A stretch of DNA of 64,000 nt from Porphyromonas sp. oral taxon 275 (GCF_018127745.1 NZ_CP072333.1:248001-312000); one strand, 5' to 3'. Numbered from the stretch's first letter, positions 1-9,510 are shown. The notes: generated by a model from the letters alone, not told the origin. Numbers and translations: made by a program.

Positions 1-175
1 CTACGACCTGGCCGCGTAGCTTGGCGCTGTTGGTGCTCTGCTGCTCGGGCTGAGCGGAGCTGCCGCTGCTCGGGGAGGCCTGTAGCCCCAGAGGGAGGAG
101 TCCCGGGAGGAGCAGGGCTAGGACGAGGCTCTTGCGCAGGCTCGCTCTAGCGAAGGGAAGTAATTGGTTCTTCAT
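1..175 (-). CDS. TonB-dependent receptor-like outer membrane protein, N-terminus only
   Basis: Only the first 58 codons lie in the window; the gene continues beyond base 1. The product begins MKNQLLPFARASLRKSLVLA and has a long hydrophobic signal sequence running to about residue 38. A Ser/Gln-rich stretch follows, then KLRGQVV, which is how the carboxypeptidase-like regulatory domain at the front of many Bacteroidetes TonB-dependent receptors starts (for example G-x-V-V-D). The receptor assignment is an inference from these few residues; another secreted protein with the same fold is possible. A matching promoter lies 44-74 bp upstream, divergent from the receptor gene at 624. Confidence 0.5.
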   Translation of the reverse strand, partial: MKNQLLPFARASLRKSLVLALLLPGLLPLGLQASPSSGSSAQPEQQSTNSAKLRGQVV

Positions 176-218
176 CGTTTGTTCTAGCCGTTAGTGTTAG
201 TGTAGGACTTAGATAGAG

Positions 219-249
219 CAAATGTAGAGTCTTTGCCGCAGCCTCACAA
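219..249 (-). promoter_or_regulatory. Promoter of the partial receptor gene at 1-175
   Basis: On the minus strand TACATTTG (219-226) fits the Bacteroidetes -7 box TAnnTTTG, and TTG (247-249) lies 20 bp upstream as the -33 element. The start codon at 175 gives a leader of about 40 nt. Confidence 0.6.
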
Positions 250-324
250 GGCTCTTTTCCTTAGAATCTTAAGGAAGCACCCGCCCACTGGCGAAGCCCT
301 TCGCCGCAGCCCTTCCCCGCCCCT

Positions 325-412
325 GAAGGATATCCCTCACGGCGCTGACTGACGTCCCTCAGCGCCGCGACTGGCGCCCCTCAGCGGACTGACTGATATC
401 CCTCACGGAGCT
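325..412 (+). repeat. 22-bp minisatellite array A (GC type, 4 units)
   Basis: Four units at exactly 22-bp spacing between the divergent receptor genes. Units read like GACTGATATCCCTCACGG. Their central hexamers begin at 329, 351, 373 and 395 and are GATATC, GACGTC, GGCGCC and GATATC. All four hexamers are perfect palindromes although they differ in sequence. The array contains no ORF. It belongs to the same family as the arrays at 19533, 37310, 44309 and 56959. Confidence 0.9.
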
Positions 413-536
413 GGGGGCTAGCGCCCAGCCCGCTGGCGCCTCGGGCGGGGTAGATCGAGGCTCAGGCGAGGGCTACAGCAGCGCCCTTCGGCAAAGGCGC
501 TCTGAGCCCTAGGCTCGTGGGCTCGACTATGTTTCG

Positions 537-544
537 TATCTTTG
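537..544 (+). promoter_or_regulatory. Promoter -7 box for the TonB receptor gene at 624
   Basis: TATCTTTG matches TAnnTTTG and is about 80 bp before the start codon at 624. No clear TTTG is present 20 bp upstream. Confidence 0.55.
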
Positions 545-623
545 TAGCCGCTAGGGCAGGACAGACGCTGCCTTGGTGATAACCAAAGCCTTAAATAGGC
601 ATTAACTCATTATTACTTCCTCT

Positions 624-2990
624 ATGAAAAGTCTTACGACTTCGCTCCTGCTCTTTGTGGGGGCAACGGGTGTGGCCTCTGCTGCAGGGCATCCCACCTT
701 CGCAGACTCCATTCGCCACATCGATAGCGTGCTCATCACGGCACGTGCGCGCCAGGAGATCAGCATCAACCCGCTGGGCGTGCCCGAGCGCAAGGTGCCG
801 ATGACGATCAATAAGGTCTCGGGCGTGACGCTCCAGCAGCGTGCCATCACGCAGCTCGGGGACGCCCTGCGCTTCACCCCCGCGGTGCAGAACCGCAAGA
901 CCTATGGCGCCTTCAACGAGATCGCCGTCCGTGGCTTCAACCGCGCCGTCTATATGGTCGACGGCGTGCGTGACGAGCGCTCCATGGTCAACTCCAATCC
1001 CTTCATCAACCTCTACAACGTAGAGCGCATCGAGGTCCTCAAGGGCCCCGCCTCTGTCCTCTATGGCTATGCCAATGCTGGGGGGATCATCAACGTCGTG
1101 CGTCGCGCTCCGAGCGATAGCCTCACCCTCGGGGCTCACCTGCGCTACGGCAGCCTCGGCTACTACGACCTCGGCGTGCACGCAGGCGGCCAGCTGGCGC
1201 GCGGGCTCAACATCTACGCAGGGGGCTTCCACGCGGGCGGCGACCAGTGGCGTCATACCCAGGATACGCAGAATAGCCTCTTCACGGCGCTGAGCTACAC
1301 CAAGGGCGCGCATAGCTTCGTCCTCCGCCTTGAGGGCTTCTACGACTACTTCGGTACGGAGACGGGGCTGCCCGCACTGATGCCTGCCGATATGTACCGC
1401 GTCAGTGATGACCAGCTCTTCGCTCGTAAGGACGAGCTGCGTCCTGGCCTCGACCGCAGCTGGCGCTACAATGACCAGTCGGACTTCATGTACCACAGCG
1501 GCGCTAATGCCTCGCTCAAGTGGACCTACAACTTCGGCTCGGGCTGGCGTCTCTCCGACTACCTCTCCGGTAGCTACGACGACATCGACTACTTCAGCAC
1601 CGAGACCATGAGCTGGCCTACGAGCCGCACGGCAGGGGCTAAGTACGGCTACTACAGCAAGGCCGCCGACGGGACGAAGACCTACTACGACCTGGATCAC
1701 CTCATCTACGACAGCAACCTGCGCTTCTCCCACATCACGCAGATCATGCAGAACACGCTGGACCTGACGGGCAGCTTCGCCCTCGGCTCTATCGTCAACA
1801 ACCTGCGTCTGGGCTACAGCACGACCTACATGCACCGCACGAGCTACTCGGGCTACAACGATGATGACATCTGGGGCCCAAGCCGTAGCATCGACGCTGC
1901 TGGTGAGGTCGTCTACCCCCAGGGACGCGTCCTCAACCCCGACTTCAACGGTGGGCTAATGAGCAAGTTCAGCCAGGCCAGCCCCAACCGCACCTGGGTG
2001 CACGGCTTCTCGCTGAGCGACGTCGTCGAGCTGACGCCGCAGCTCAAGGCGATGCTCGCCCTGCGCTACGACCTCTATAGCTACAAGAGCACCAAGAGCC
2101 GCGTGGCGACCATCAACGGCGAGCGCCGTCATGACACCGTCAAGGACGACCAGTGGCTCTCGGTGAGCCCTCAGGAGCTGAGCTATCGTGGCGGGCTCGT
2201 ATGGCTGCCTACGGAGTCGCTGAGCTTCTACGGCTCGATCGGTAGCTTCTTCGCTCCCGACCAGACGCTGAGCCTCAACCCCGCTACGCAGCGCTTCTAT
2301 GACAAGGACGGCCAGGCCGTCACCGAGCGTCGCAATGGCTACTACTTCGAGCCTCGCCGCGGCTATCAGGCCGAGCTGGGCGCCAAGTACACCCTCGGCG
2401 AGCTCCTTGACCTAAGCCTCTCGGGCTACTTCATCCGCCAGCAGAACGAGGTCGTCCGCACGACGCAGACCGAGCAGGTGGGTGGGGCTACGAAGAGCTA
2501 CAGCGTCTCGGCACAGATCGGTGCGACCGAGAGCAAGGGCTTCGAGGCCGAGGCTACGCTGCGTCCCGCCGCTGGTCTCAGCCTCAGCGCAGGCTACGGC
2601 TACACGGATGCCGCCATCGCCGACGTCAATGAGACGCCCGTCAGCAAGCTCTTCAACATCAAGAAGGGCACGCCGCTGGCTTGGGTGCCCAAGCATACCC
2701 TCTACACCTATGGGGGCTATGAGCTGCAGCGCGGCGCCCTGCGTGGCCTCGGGCTCAACTATAGCCTGACCTACCGCAGCGAGATGTACTACAACGTTGG
2801 CGCGGGCCGTACGTTCGACCCCACGACGCAGCTCGACCTCGGTGCTAGCTACCGTCTGCCCTACGGCATCAGCCTCGAGCTGCAGGTGCGCAACGTCCTC
2901 GGGACGAAGTCCTGGGCCTCTACGCTGGGCACGCAGCTGATGCCTGCCGAGCCTACCAACGCGCTCGTGACGCTTCGCTACCAGCTCTAG
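624..2990 (+). CDS. TonB-dependent siderophore-type outer membrane receptor
   Basis: A 788-residue TonB-dependent transporter of the outer membrane, likely for a ferric siderophore or related chelate. The signal peptide is MKSLTTSLLLFVGATGVASA. The plug domain occupies about residues 35-160 and contains DALRFTPAVQ, IAVRGF, YMVDGVRDER and the classic IEVLKGPASVLYG-GGIINVVRR stretch of siderophore receptors. The remainder is a beta-barrel rich in alternating aromatic and polar residues. It ends in LVTLRYQL, with a terminal Leu instead of the more common Phe. There is no carboxypeptidase-like domain and no SusD partner, so it is not of the SusC type. It is monocistronic and ends before the bidirectional terminator at 3065. 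The substrate cannot be read from sequence. Confidence 0.9.
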   Translation: MKSLTTSLLLFVGATGVASAAGHPTFADSIRHIDSVLITARARQEISINPLGVPERKVPMTINKVSGVTLQQRAITQLGDALRFTPAVQNRKTYGAFNEIAVRGFNRAVYMVDGVRDERSMVNSNPFINLYNVERIEVLKGPASVLYGYANAGGIINVVRRAPSDSLTLGAHLRYGSLGYYDLGVHAGGQLARGLNIYAGGFHAGGDQWRHTQDTQNSLFTALSYTKGAHSFVLRLEGFYDYFGTETGLPALMPADMYRVSDDQLFARKDELRPGLDRSWRYNDQSDFMYHSGANASLKWTYNFGSGWRLSDYLSGSYDDIDYFSTETMSWPTSRTAGAKYGYYSKAADGTKTYYDLDHLIYDSNLRFSHITQIMQNTLDLTGSFALGSIVNNLRLGYSTTYMHRTSYSGYNDDDIWGPSRSIDAAGEVVYPQGRVLNPDFNGGLMSKFSQASPNRTWVHGFSLSDVVELTPQLKAMLALRYDLYSYKSTKSRVATINGERRHDTVKDDQWLSVSPQELSYRGGLVWLPTESLSFYGSIGSFFAPDQTLSLNPATQRFYDKDGQAVTERRNGYYFEPRRGYQAELGAKYTLGELLDLSLSGYFIRQQNEVVRTTQTEQVGGATKSYSVSAQIGATESKGFEAEATLRPAAGLSLSAGYGYTDAAIADVNETPVSKLFNIKKGTPLAWVPKHTLYTYGGYELQRGALRGLGLNYSLTYRSEMYYNVGAGRTFDPTTQLDLGASYRLPYGISLELQVRNVLGTKSWASTLGTQLMPAEPTNALVTLRYQL

Positions 2991-3064
2991 TCGGGTAAGC
3001 GCTGCCGCTAGACCTTAGCCCGCCTGGGCAAGGCTAGCGGCGGAGCTCTTCCCCTAGATAGACC

Positions 3065-3122
3065 AAAAGCGCTGCGGCTGACCGCTCCCCTCTCGTAGGG
3101 GGCAGTCAGCCGCAGCGCTTTT
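3065..3122. terminator. Bidirectional terminator between convergent genes
   Basis: Perfect 18-bp arms (3065-3082 and 3105-3122) run from AAAAGCGCTGCGG to its complement. The stem is flanked by A and T runs, so it can serve both the receptor gene and the leftward gene ending at 3152. Confidence 0.85.
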
Positions 3123-3151
3123 ATGTGTACTAGGGTGGGGCTAGCCTCGGG

Positions 3152-4861
3152 CTAGTGTCCCGCGAAGGCCTCCGTGATGGGATGACCGATGCAGCCCGAG
3201 GGGTACTGCGTCTTGAGCAGCGCCGCCAGCGTAGCGGCGATGTCGGTGATGTAGGTCTCGCGGTAGAGGTGCCCTGGGCGGATGCCGCGGCCCATGAAGA
3301 TCAGGGGGATGTGCGTGTCGTAGGGCGACCAGACGCCGTGGCTGGTGCCGAGGGCGCGCTTGCCACTGCTGCGGCCGTACCAGCCTGGGTCAGCGACGAT
3401 GAAGATCTCTCCGCTGCGTCCCTTGCGGTAGCCGTTGATGATGCGCTCGCGGATGGCCTGTGGGGCGGTCGCCAGCTGCGCCTCCTCGGCGGGGATGACG
3501 AAGGCTGCCCCCGGCAGACGCTCACGCAGGGAGGCGCTGACGGCACGGATGAGGGCCATGCGGTCGATGCCGAGGGAGTCGATGCGGGGATTGTTGAAGA
3601 AGACCTGATAGTTCGCCACGCGGGTGACCAGTGCTAGATTCTGCCCCGTGAAGGCACGTGCCGTAGAGTCGGCGATCTTCAGGGCGCGGTCGGTGCGCAG
3701 GCCGCTGCCGGGGAGCTTATGCTCCTGCTCGAAGGTGAGGTTGTGCCCCGCGGCGTGGTCTGCCGTCAGGACGAAGATGTAGCCGTCCTTGCCCACGCGC
3801 TGGTCCAGATAGCTGAGGAAGTCCGCCAGGTCGCGGTCCAGACGCAGGTAGGTGTCCTCCGTCTCGATGGCGAAGGTACCGTAGTGGTGCCCTACGTAGT
3901 CGGTCGCGGAGTGGCTCATGGCGAGGAAGTCCGTCTCCTCAGGACGGCTGCCCAGCTGCTCGCCCTCGATGGCAGCCTTAGCCATCTCGAAGGTCAGCGT
4001 ATTGCCAAAGGGTGTGGTGCGGATGACGCCCTTGCCGAGCTCCTGCAGCAGCCTTGCCGTGGGCAGCGGTAGGGTAGGGGGCACCTCGCCCTTCTTACCC
4101 CAGGGGTTCTCGTAGTTGTTTTGGTCGGGCGAGCTCTCCTTATAGCTGTCGATGGGGAAGAGTGGGTGCCAGTTGTCCTTCAAGAGGGCGGTGATGCGGT
4201 CGCGCTCGTTGAAGCGCTTGACCCACTCGGGCAGCTCCTGCATGTAGTAGCTGCTGGTGATGAAGTGCCCCGTAGCATCGTCGAGCCAGTAGGCCCCGTT
4301 GGTCGTGTGGCCTGCGGGCAGGATGGAGGCGCGGTCCTTGATGGCTACACCTATGGTCTTGCTGCGGAAGTTGGAGGCGATGCGCAGCTCGTCGGCGATG
4401 GTCGTCGAGAGAAGGTTGCGGGGCGACATCTGCCCGCTCTTGCCGTTGGGCGCGCCGACGGTGGTCACGCTACGATCCTCCGTGCAGTAGATGGGGGCGT
4501 GGTCCTTGACGAAGTCATTGCCCGCGATGCCGTGGATGGCAGGTACGCTGCCCGTGTGTACGGAGCTATGCCCGATGGCGGTGACGCTGGGCAGGTAGTT
4601 GATGCGGGTGTTCTCGCAGTTGAAGCCCTGGGTAAGCAGGCGCTTGAAGCCGCCCTCGACGAAGCGCGCTTGATAGCGGTAGAGATAGTCCCAGGTCATC
4701 TGGTCGACCATCATCGTCACCACCAGGCGCGGGCGGCCGTGCTGTGGGGTGACCTGGTGCGTGGCCTGCTTCGTGCTGGCCTTGCGCTGTGCCTGGGCGG
4801 TGCTGCCTAGGGCAAGGAGCCCTAGGGCTAGGGTGCAGAGTCGGTAGTACTGATGTGTCAT
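3152..4861 (-). CDS. Secreted alkaline-phosphatase-superfamily enzyme (PafA-like)
   Basis: A 569-residue protein with a signal peptide ending near AQA (residue 24), so periplasmic. It has the metal and nucleophile pattern of the type I phosphodiesterase/alkaline phosphatase fold. These are an Asp in MMVDQMTWDY, a Thr nucleophile in LPSVTAIGHSSVHTG, metal-binding Asp/His in SATDYVGHHYG, TADHA, and a late His in LGTSHG. A Thr nucleophile and this motif order match PafA-type phosphomonoesterases and nucleotide pyrophosphatase-like enzymes of Bacteroidetes. It probably releases phosphate from organic monoesters or diesters; which one is not determined. It is the last gene of the leftward hemL-prmA run, 73 bp behind prmA. 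Confidence 0.85.
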   Translation of the reverse strand: MTHQYYRLCTLALGLLALGSTAQAQRKASTKQATHQVTPQHGRPRLVVTMMVDQMTWDYLYRYQARFVEGGFKRLLTQGFNCENTRINYLPSVTAIGHSSVHTGSVPAIHGIAGNDFVKDHAPIYCTEDRSVTTVGAPNGKSGQMSPRNLLSTTIADELRIASNFRSKTIGVAIKDRASILPAGHTTNGAYWLDDATGHFITSSYYMQELPEWVKRFNERDRITALLKDNWHPLFPIDSYKESSPDQNNYENPWGKKGEVPPTLPLPTARLLQELGKGVIRTTPFGNTLTFEMAKAAIEGEQLGSRPEETDFLAMSHSATDYVGHHYGTFAIETEDTYLRLDRDLADFLSYLDQRVGKDGYIFVLTADHAAGHNLTFEQEHKLPGSGLRTDRALKIADSTARAFTGQNLALVTRVANYQVFFNNPRIDSLGIDRMALIRAVSASLRERLPGAAFVIPAEEAQLATAPQAIRERIINGYRKGRSGEIFIVADPGWYGRSSGKRALGTSHGVWSPYDTHIPLIFMGRGIRPGHLYRETYITDIAATLAALLKTQYPSGCIGHPITEAFAGH

Positions 4862-4934
4862 AGCTGTCGTGTGGCTATAGGGGTGAGCGAGTCCCGAGGG
4901 CAGGCGCTGAGTGGCTCCGCCCTAGGGCTAGGGG

Positions 4935-5804
4935 TTAGGCAAGCTGGAGCTCCAGCGAGGTCCAGCGCTGGCGGCTACGCTGGGAGATGAGGCTGAGGCC
5001 GAGCTCCGCGCCGCGGGCGATGAGCTGCGGGGCATCCTCCTCGTAGAAGCCGCTGAGGACGAGGCGTGCCCCCGGAGCCATGACGGCACGGTAGCGGGGC
5101 ATATCCTCCAGGAGGATGTTGCGGGTGATGTTCGCCAGGATCAGGTCGTAGGGCGCCTTGCCCTCGAGGCTGGAGGCGTCGCCGCAGATCATCTCCTGGA
5201 TGGTGACACCACTGAGCTGGGCGTTCTCCTGGACGTTGTCGTAGGCCCAGGGATCGATGTCGATGGCGGTGAGGTGACGGGCGCCGCGCTTCAGGGCGAT
5301 GATGCCGAGGATGCCGGTGCCGCAGCCCATGTCCAGCACGCGCAGCCCGGTGAGGTCGTGCTCCAGCAGCCAGCTCCCGACCAGCGCAGTGGTCTCGTGG
5401 TTGCCTGTGCCGAAGGCCATCTTGGGCTCGATGATGACCTCCAGCGGGATCTCAGGACGGGGTGCGTGGAAGGGGGCACGTACGAGGCAGGCCTCCTCGC
5501 CCAAGACGATGGGCTGGAAGTAGTGCTTCTCCCACTCCTCATTCCAGTTGATGTCGGGCATCTGCTCGCTGCTGTAGCTGAGCTCCACGCCCTCAAGAAT
5601 AGGTGTCGAGAGCAGCTCCGTGAGCGCCTCGTTGCCCTCGATGAGCTCGGTGGGAATATAGGCCAGCAGGTGCTCGCCGTCCTGGCTGTCGAAGCTGTCG
5701 AAGCCTACGGAGGCGAGCTCCGAGGCTAGGAGGTCAAAGAGGACCTCCGTCTCGAGCGTCTCCGGGCGACGGACGACGCTGAGGGTATAGCAGGTGTATT
5801 GCAT
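4935..5804 (-). CDS. prmA: Ribosomal protein L11 methyltransferase
   Basis: A 289-residue cytoplasmic SAM-dependent methyltransferase that trimethylates ribosomal protein L11. Visible family marks are MAFGTGNHETT (residues 129-139), the SAM-binding motif VLDMGCGTGILGI (about 156-168), the acidic loop LTAIDIDPWA, and LILANITRNIL, the PrmA version of the substrate loop. Length is normal for the Bacteroidetes PrmA. It lies 35 bp downstream of hemL and is probably co-transcribed with it. Confidence 0.95.
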   Translation of the reverse strand: MQYTCYTLSVVRRPETLETEVLFDLLASELASVGFDSFDSQDGEHLLAYIPTELIEGNEALTELLSTPILEGVELSYSSEQMPDINWNEEWEKHYFQPIVLGEEACLVRAPFHAPRPEIPLEVIIEPKMAFGTGNHETTALVGSWLLEHDLTGLRVLDMGCGTGILGIIALKRGARHLTAIDIDPWAYDNVQENAQLSGVTIQEMICGDASSLEGKAPYDLILANITRNILLEDMPRYRAVMAPGARLVLSGFYEEDAPQLIARGAELGLSLISQRSRQRWTSLELQLA

Positions 5805-5839
5805 CCTTGAGATCTAAGTGTCGGGGTGATGTCTCTTGG

Positions 5840-7138
5840 CTAGCCCAGCACCTCGCGTAGCACTTCGTCCATGGCCGAGGCCGTGCGGTCGAAGTCCTCA
5901 GCACTGTGCGCCATCGAGAGGAAGATACATTCGTACTGGGAGGGCGGTAGGTAGATGCCGCGGGCGATCATGCCACGGAAGTAGCGCGCATAGGTCTCGG
6001 TGTCGCTCTCACGCGCCTCGGCGTTGCTTCGGACGCCGCCAGGACGGAAGAAGATGGTCGAGAGCGAGCCCACGCGATTGTAGCTCAGCCGATCGCTGTA
6101 GTGCTCGAGGATGGGGCGGATGCGGGCTTCGAAGGCAAGGCCCTGCGCCTCCAGACGCTCGTAGAAGTCGGGGGCGGCGAGCTCACGTAGCATCGTGATA
6201 CCAGCTGCCAGAGCCAGTGGGTTGCCCGAGAGCGTCCCTGCCTGATAGACATTGCCCAGCGGGGCAAGCCTATCCATAATGTCGGCGCGACCTCCGAAGG
6301 CGCCCACAGGCAGCCCACCGCCGATGATCTTCCCCAGGCAAGTCAGGTCGGGGCGTATGCCGTAGAGCTCCTGCGCCCCGCCGCGTGCTGCGCGGAAGCC
6401 GCTGATGACCTCGTCGAAGATCAGCAGGATGCCCTCCTCCTCGGTGAGCTGACGTAGCCCCTGGAGGAAGCCCGGCTGGGGAGGGATGAGCCCCATGTTC
6501 CCCATGATGGGCTCGAGGATGACCGCGGCGACCTCCCCGCGGTGTGCCTCGAGCACTGCTCTGACGCTCTCGAGATCATTGTACTGAGCGACCAGTGTGT
6601 CCTCTGCTGTACGGGCGGTGACGCCTGCGCTGGAGGTCTGTCCGAAGGTCGCCAGCCCCGAGCCCGCCGAGATGAGGAAGCTGTCGGCATGCCCATGATA
6701 GCAGCCCTCGAACTTCAGGATCTTGTCCCTGCCCGTGAAGCCACGCGCTAGACGCACGGCGCTCATCGTAGCCTCGGTCCCCGAGTTCACCATGCGTACG
6801 CGCTCCACGGAGGGGAAGAACTGCGTGCAGATCAGCTCGGCCATCTCGACCTCGCGGGCATTGCAGGCGCCGTAGCTGGTGCCGCGATGCAGCTCGCGCT
6901 CGATCGCCTCGAGGATGGGCGGATAGGCGTGCCCGAGGAGTAGGGGCCCCCAGGAGGAGATGTAGTCGATATACTCGTTGCCATCGACGTCGTAGATGTG
7001 TGCCCCCTTGCCGTGCTCTATGTAGCGCGGCGTCAGGCCTACCGAGCGGAAGGCGCGCACGGGGCTATTGACCCCGCCGGGGATATACTGTGAGGCGCGC
7101 TCGAAGAGGGCCTCGGAGAGCTCTGTCCTTTGTGTCAT
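5840..7138 (-). CDS. hemL: Glutamate-1-semialdehyde 2,1-aminomutase
   Basis: A 432-residue PLP-dependent enzyme that converts glutamate-1-semialdehyde to 5-aminolevulinate, the first committed tetrapyrrole precursor of the C5 pathway. It shows PGGVNSPVRAF near the N-terminus (19-30), MVNSGTEA (PLP phosphate contact), FDEVISGFR (241-249) and the Schiff-base lysine in CLGKIIGGGLPVG (Lys270). Length and motifs are those of a complete, functional HemL. It is separated from the upstream GH20 gene by a hairpin terminator at 7156-7191 and leads prmA. Confidence 0.96.
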   Translation of the reverse strand: MTQRTELSEALFERASQYIPGGVNSPVRAFRSVGLTPRYIEHGKGAHIYDVDGNEYIDYISSWGPLLLGHAYPPILEAIERELHRGTSYGACNAREVEMAELICTQFFPSVERVRMVNSGTEATMSAVRLARGFTGRDKILKFEGCYHGHADSFLISAGSGLATFGQTSSAGVTARTAEDTLVAQYNDLESVRAVLEAHRGEVAAVILEPIMGNMGLIPPQPGFLQGLRQLTEEEGILLIFDEVISGFRAARGGAQELYGIRPDLTCLGKIIGGGLPVGAFGGRADIMDRLAPLGNVYQAGTLSGNPLALAAGITMLRELAAPDFYERLEAQGLAFEARIRPILEHYSDRLSYNRVGSLSTIFFRPGGVRSNAEARESDTETYARYFRGMIARGIYLPPSQYECIFLSMAHSAEDFDRTASAMDEVLREVLG

Positions 7139-7155
7139 TAGTCTCGGATGAAGAA

Positions 7156-7191
7156 GGAGGCAGGCTGAGGCGTTGACCTCGACCTGCCTCC
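7156..7191 (-). terminator. Terminator after the GH20 gene
   Basis: GGAGGCAGG (7156-7164) pairs with CCTGCCTCC (7183-7191), with an additional inner TGAGG/CCTCG pairing. On the minus strand a T-rich TTCTTC follows. Confidence 0.65.
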
Positions 7192-7248
7192 ACTCGAATA
7201 CCTATGTATAGGGCAAAATTAGGCTAAAAAGCCCACATAGCCCTGGGG

Positions 7249-9510
7249 CTACTGTATGACCAGCTCATCGAGGAAGATGAAGTGCCCCGCGGAGCGCTGG
7301 TTAGCGGCCTTGACGCGTACGTAGCGAGCCCGCTCGGCGATGGGGAAGGAGAAGGTCTCGAAGCTCGGGAGGAAGTCCCCGTCGTCGGTCGTCGTCACGC
7401 GCTGGCCGAGGCTGCGCCAGTTCGTCCCGTCATCGCTGAGGAGCAGCTCGACGTGGTGCGGCATATAGACCCACTGCATCTTCTCCTGCATGAACTTGGC
7501 GAAGACATGCCGTAGCGCCTTCGTCTCCCCAAGGTCGACGGTCACGTCCAGCGGCATGGTGAAGCCCTGCCAGAGGCCATCGAGGTAGGTCGGTGTGCCA
7601 CGTAGGCCGTCTACGAGAGCGCGGGCGCCGCCTGCGGGATACTTGGGATTCCACTGGCAGCCCTCATTGTAGTAGATAGGTCGGCCGATACCGAGGTGGT
7701 AGTCCGTGCGGTAGCTGACCTCGGGGAAGTCCAGTGCCTTGCCGTCACGGAAGAGGCGTGCCACCAGCAGGATGGAGTCGCGCGAGCTGATGCGCTCGCC
7801 CGTATAGAGGCGCGAGGAGGCCGTGGGCATCGTGCCGTCGGTGGTGTAGCGGATCTCGGCCGAGGGCTGCTCGCTGGAGAGGCACAGCGCTACCTCACGG
7901 CGTGCCGTGTCGATCTCGCTGTAGACGGCGATACGCTTGAGCGGGTAGCTATTGATGCCTCGAGCCTTCAGCCCAGGCAGCTGGGCGGCTACGCGGCGTA
8001 GGAAGTCGGGGTAGCTGCGTTCCGCCTGAGGCGTCCAGCCGATCTCGGCGATAGCCAGCAGACGAGGGAAGAGCATGTAGGCGGCGTGCTGCTCGTCCTC
8101 TACGTACTCCGTCCAGAGGTTGCCCTGCACGCCGAGGATGTACTGCTGCTCGGCGGGGCTGAGGACGGCGGGGGTGGGGTTGTAGGAATAGGTCTTCTCC
8201 AGTGGGGTGAAGCCGCCGATAGCGCGGGGCTCGCCCTTGCTCTCACGCTGGTAGAAGTCGAGATAGACGTAGTTGCCTGGGGTCATGACGACCTTGTGCC
8301 CTGCCTTGGCCGCGGTGATACCGCCCTCCTCACCGCGCCAGCTCATCACGGCGGCGTTGGGGGCGAGGCCGCCCATCAGGATCTCATCCCAGCCGATGAG
8401 CTGGCGGCCCTTGCCGTTGAGGTAGCGCTCGATGCGGCGGATCATGTAGCTCTGCAGCTCGTGCTCGTCCTTGAGGCCCTCCTGCTTCATGCGGGCGCGG
8501 CAGTCGGGGCAGCTGCCCCAGTGGTTCATCGCGGCCTCGTCGCCACCGATGTGGATGTAGTAGGAGGGGAAGAGCTCCAGCACCTCGCCGAGGATGTCCT
8601 CGAAGAAGCGGAAGGTACTCTCCCGCCCGATGCAGACGTCCGTAGCGTCGAAGGTCCACTTGCCCTTACAGGTCAGCTCGGGGTAGGCGGCAGGCAGCTC
8701 ATTGCTGTGCCCCGGGAGCTCGATCTCGGGCACGATGGTGATGCCGAGGCGGGCGGCATGGGCTACGACGCGGCGGATGTCGTCCTTGGTGTAGGCGCCG
8801 CCGTAGGCTCCGGGCGTGCCCTCATCGACGAAGCGGCGATCGTGCTGCCACCAGCTGTCCCAGTCGGCGATGGTGCGCCAGGCGGCCTTCTTCGTCAGCA
8901 GGGGGTACTTCTCCGAGGGGAAGCGCCAGCCGCCGCCATCGACCAGGTGCCAGTGGAAGCGGTTCATCTTGTAGCGCGCCATCTCGTCCAGCAGCTGGAT
9001 GATGAAGTCGGCGGACATGAAGTGGCGCGATACGTCGAGCATGATCCCGCGCCAGGCGAAGCGTGCCGAGTCCGTGATGGAGAGCTGCGGCAGGCGGCGT
9101 CCGTACTGCCCGACGAGCTGCAGCAGCGTCTGCCCGCCCTGCAGGAGGGCGCTGCTGTCTTTGGCTAGGAGCTGCATGCCGCGCGGGCCGACGCTGAGGC
9201 GGTAGGCCTCGCGTCCCGCGAGGCGCCGATCCAGGCGCACAGAGAGCAGAGGAGCCTTGGTCGTGGCCTTGACCTTGATCCCCGCCTGCTGGCTGAGCTG
9301 GGTCTGGATGACCTGAGGCAGGAGCGGCGAGACCGTCAGGGTCGTGGGGAGCTGAGCGTGCCCTGCGCCCCAGGTGATGGAGGCGGGACGTGGGATCAGA
9401 CGGAGGCTGTCGGCAGGAGCCGCCGTGAGGGGCGCTGTGCCGAGGAGGAGGCCAAGAGCACCGAGGGCGATGCCCGCGGCTCGTCTGAGGCTAGAGGTCT
9501 GTATCTTCAT
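7249..9510 (-). CDS. Secreted GH20 beta-N-acetylhexosaminidase with C-terminal discoidin-like domain
   Basis: A 753-residue exo-enzyme that should remove terminal GlcNAc or GalNAc from host glycans. It has an N-terminal signal peptide ending near TAA-PADS. A GH20b-type N-domain with LRLIPRP follows, then the GH20 barrel. The catalytic pair sits in HIGGDEAAMNHWGSCPDC (Asp324-Glu325), with substrate contacts in FHWHLVDGGGWR and VMSWRGEEGG. A chitobiase-type module with IRYTTDGTMP (about 570-610) comes next, then an F5/8 type C-like domain to the end containing VTVDLGETKALRHV. It lies 33 bp behind radA but has its own downstream terminator. Confidence 0.95.
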   Translation of the reverse strand: MKIQTSSLRRAAGIALGALGLLLGTAPLTAAPADSLRLIPRPASITWGAGHAQLPTTLTVSPLLPQVIQTQLSQQAGIKVKATTKAPLLSVRLDRRLAGREAYRLSVGPRGMQLLAKDSSALLQGGQTLLQLVGQYGRRLPQLSITDSARFAWRGIMLDVSRHFMSADFIIQLLDEMARYKMNRFHWHLVDGGGWRFPSEKYPLLTKKAAWRTIADWDSWWQHDRRFVDEGTPGAYGGAYTKDDIRRVVAHAARLGITIVPEIELPGHSNELPAAYPELTCKGKWTFDATDVCIGRESTFRFFEDILGEVLELFPSYYIHIGGDEAAMNHWGSCPDCRARMKQEGLKDEHELQSYMIRRIERYLNGKGRQLIGWDEILMGGLAPNAAVMSWRGEEGGITAAKAGHKVVMTPGNYVYLDFYQRESKGEPRAIGGFTPLEKTYSYNPTPAVLSPAEQQYILGVQGNLWTEYVEDEQHAAYMLFPRLLAIAEIGWTPQAERSYPDFLRRVAAQLPGLKARGINSYPLKRIAVYSEIDTARREVALCLSSEQPSAEIRYTTDGTMPTASSRLYTGERISSRDSILLVARLFRDGKALDFPEVSYRTDYHLGIGRPIYYNEGCQWNPKYPAGGARALVDGLRGTPTYLDGLWQGFTMPLDVTVDLGETKALRHVFAKFMQEKMQWVYMPHHVELLLSDDGTNWRSLGQRVTTTDDGDFLPSFETFSFPIAERARYVRVKAANQRSAGHFIFLDELVIQ

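Noticed and set aside
591..1835. 414-codon minus-strand frame opposite the first TonB receptor
   Set aside because: Mirror frame of the receptor gene, composed of low-complexity Val/Ala/Arg/Glu.
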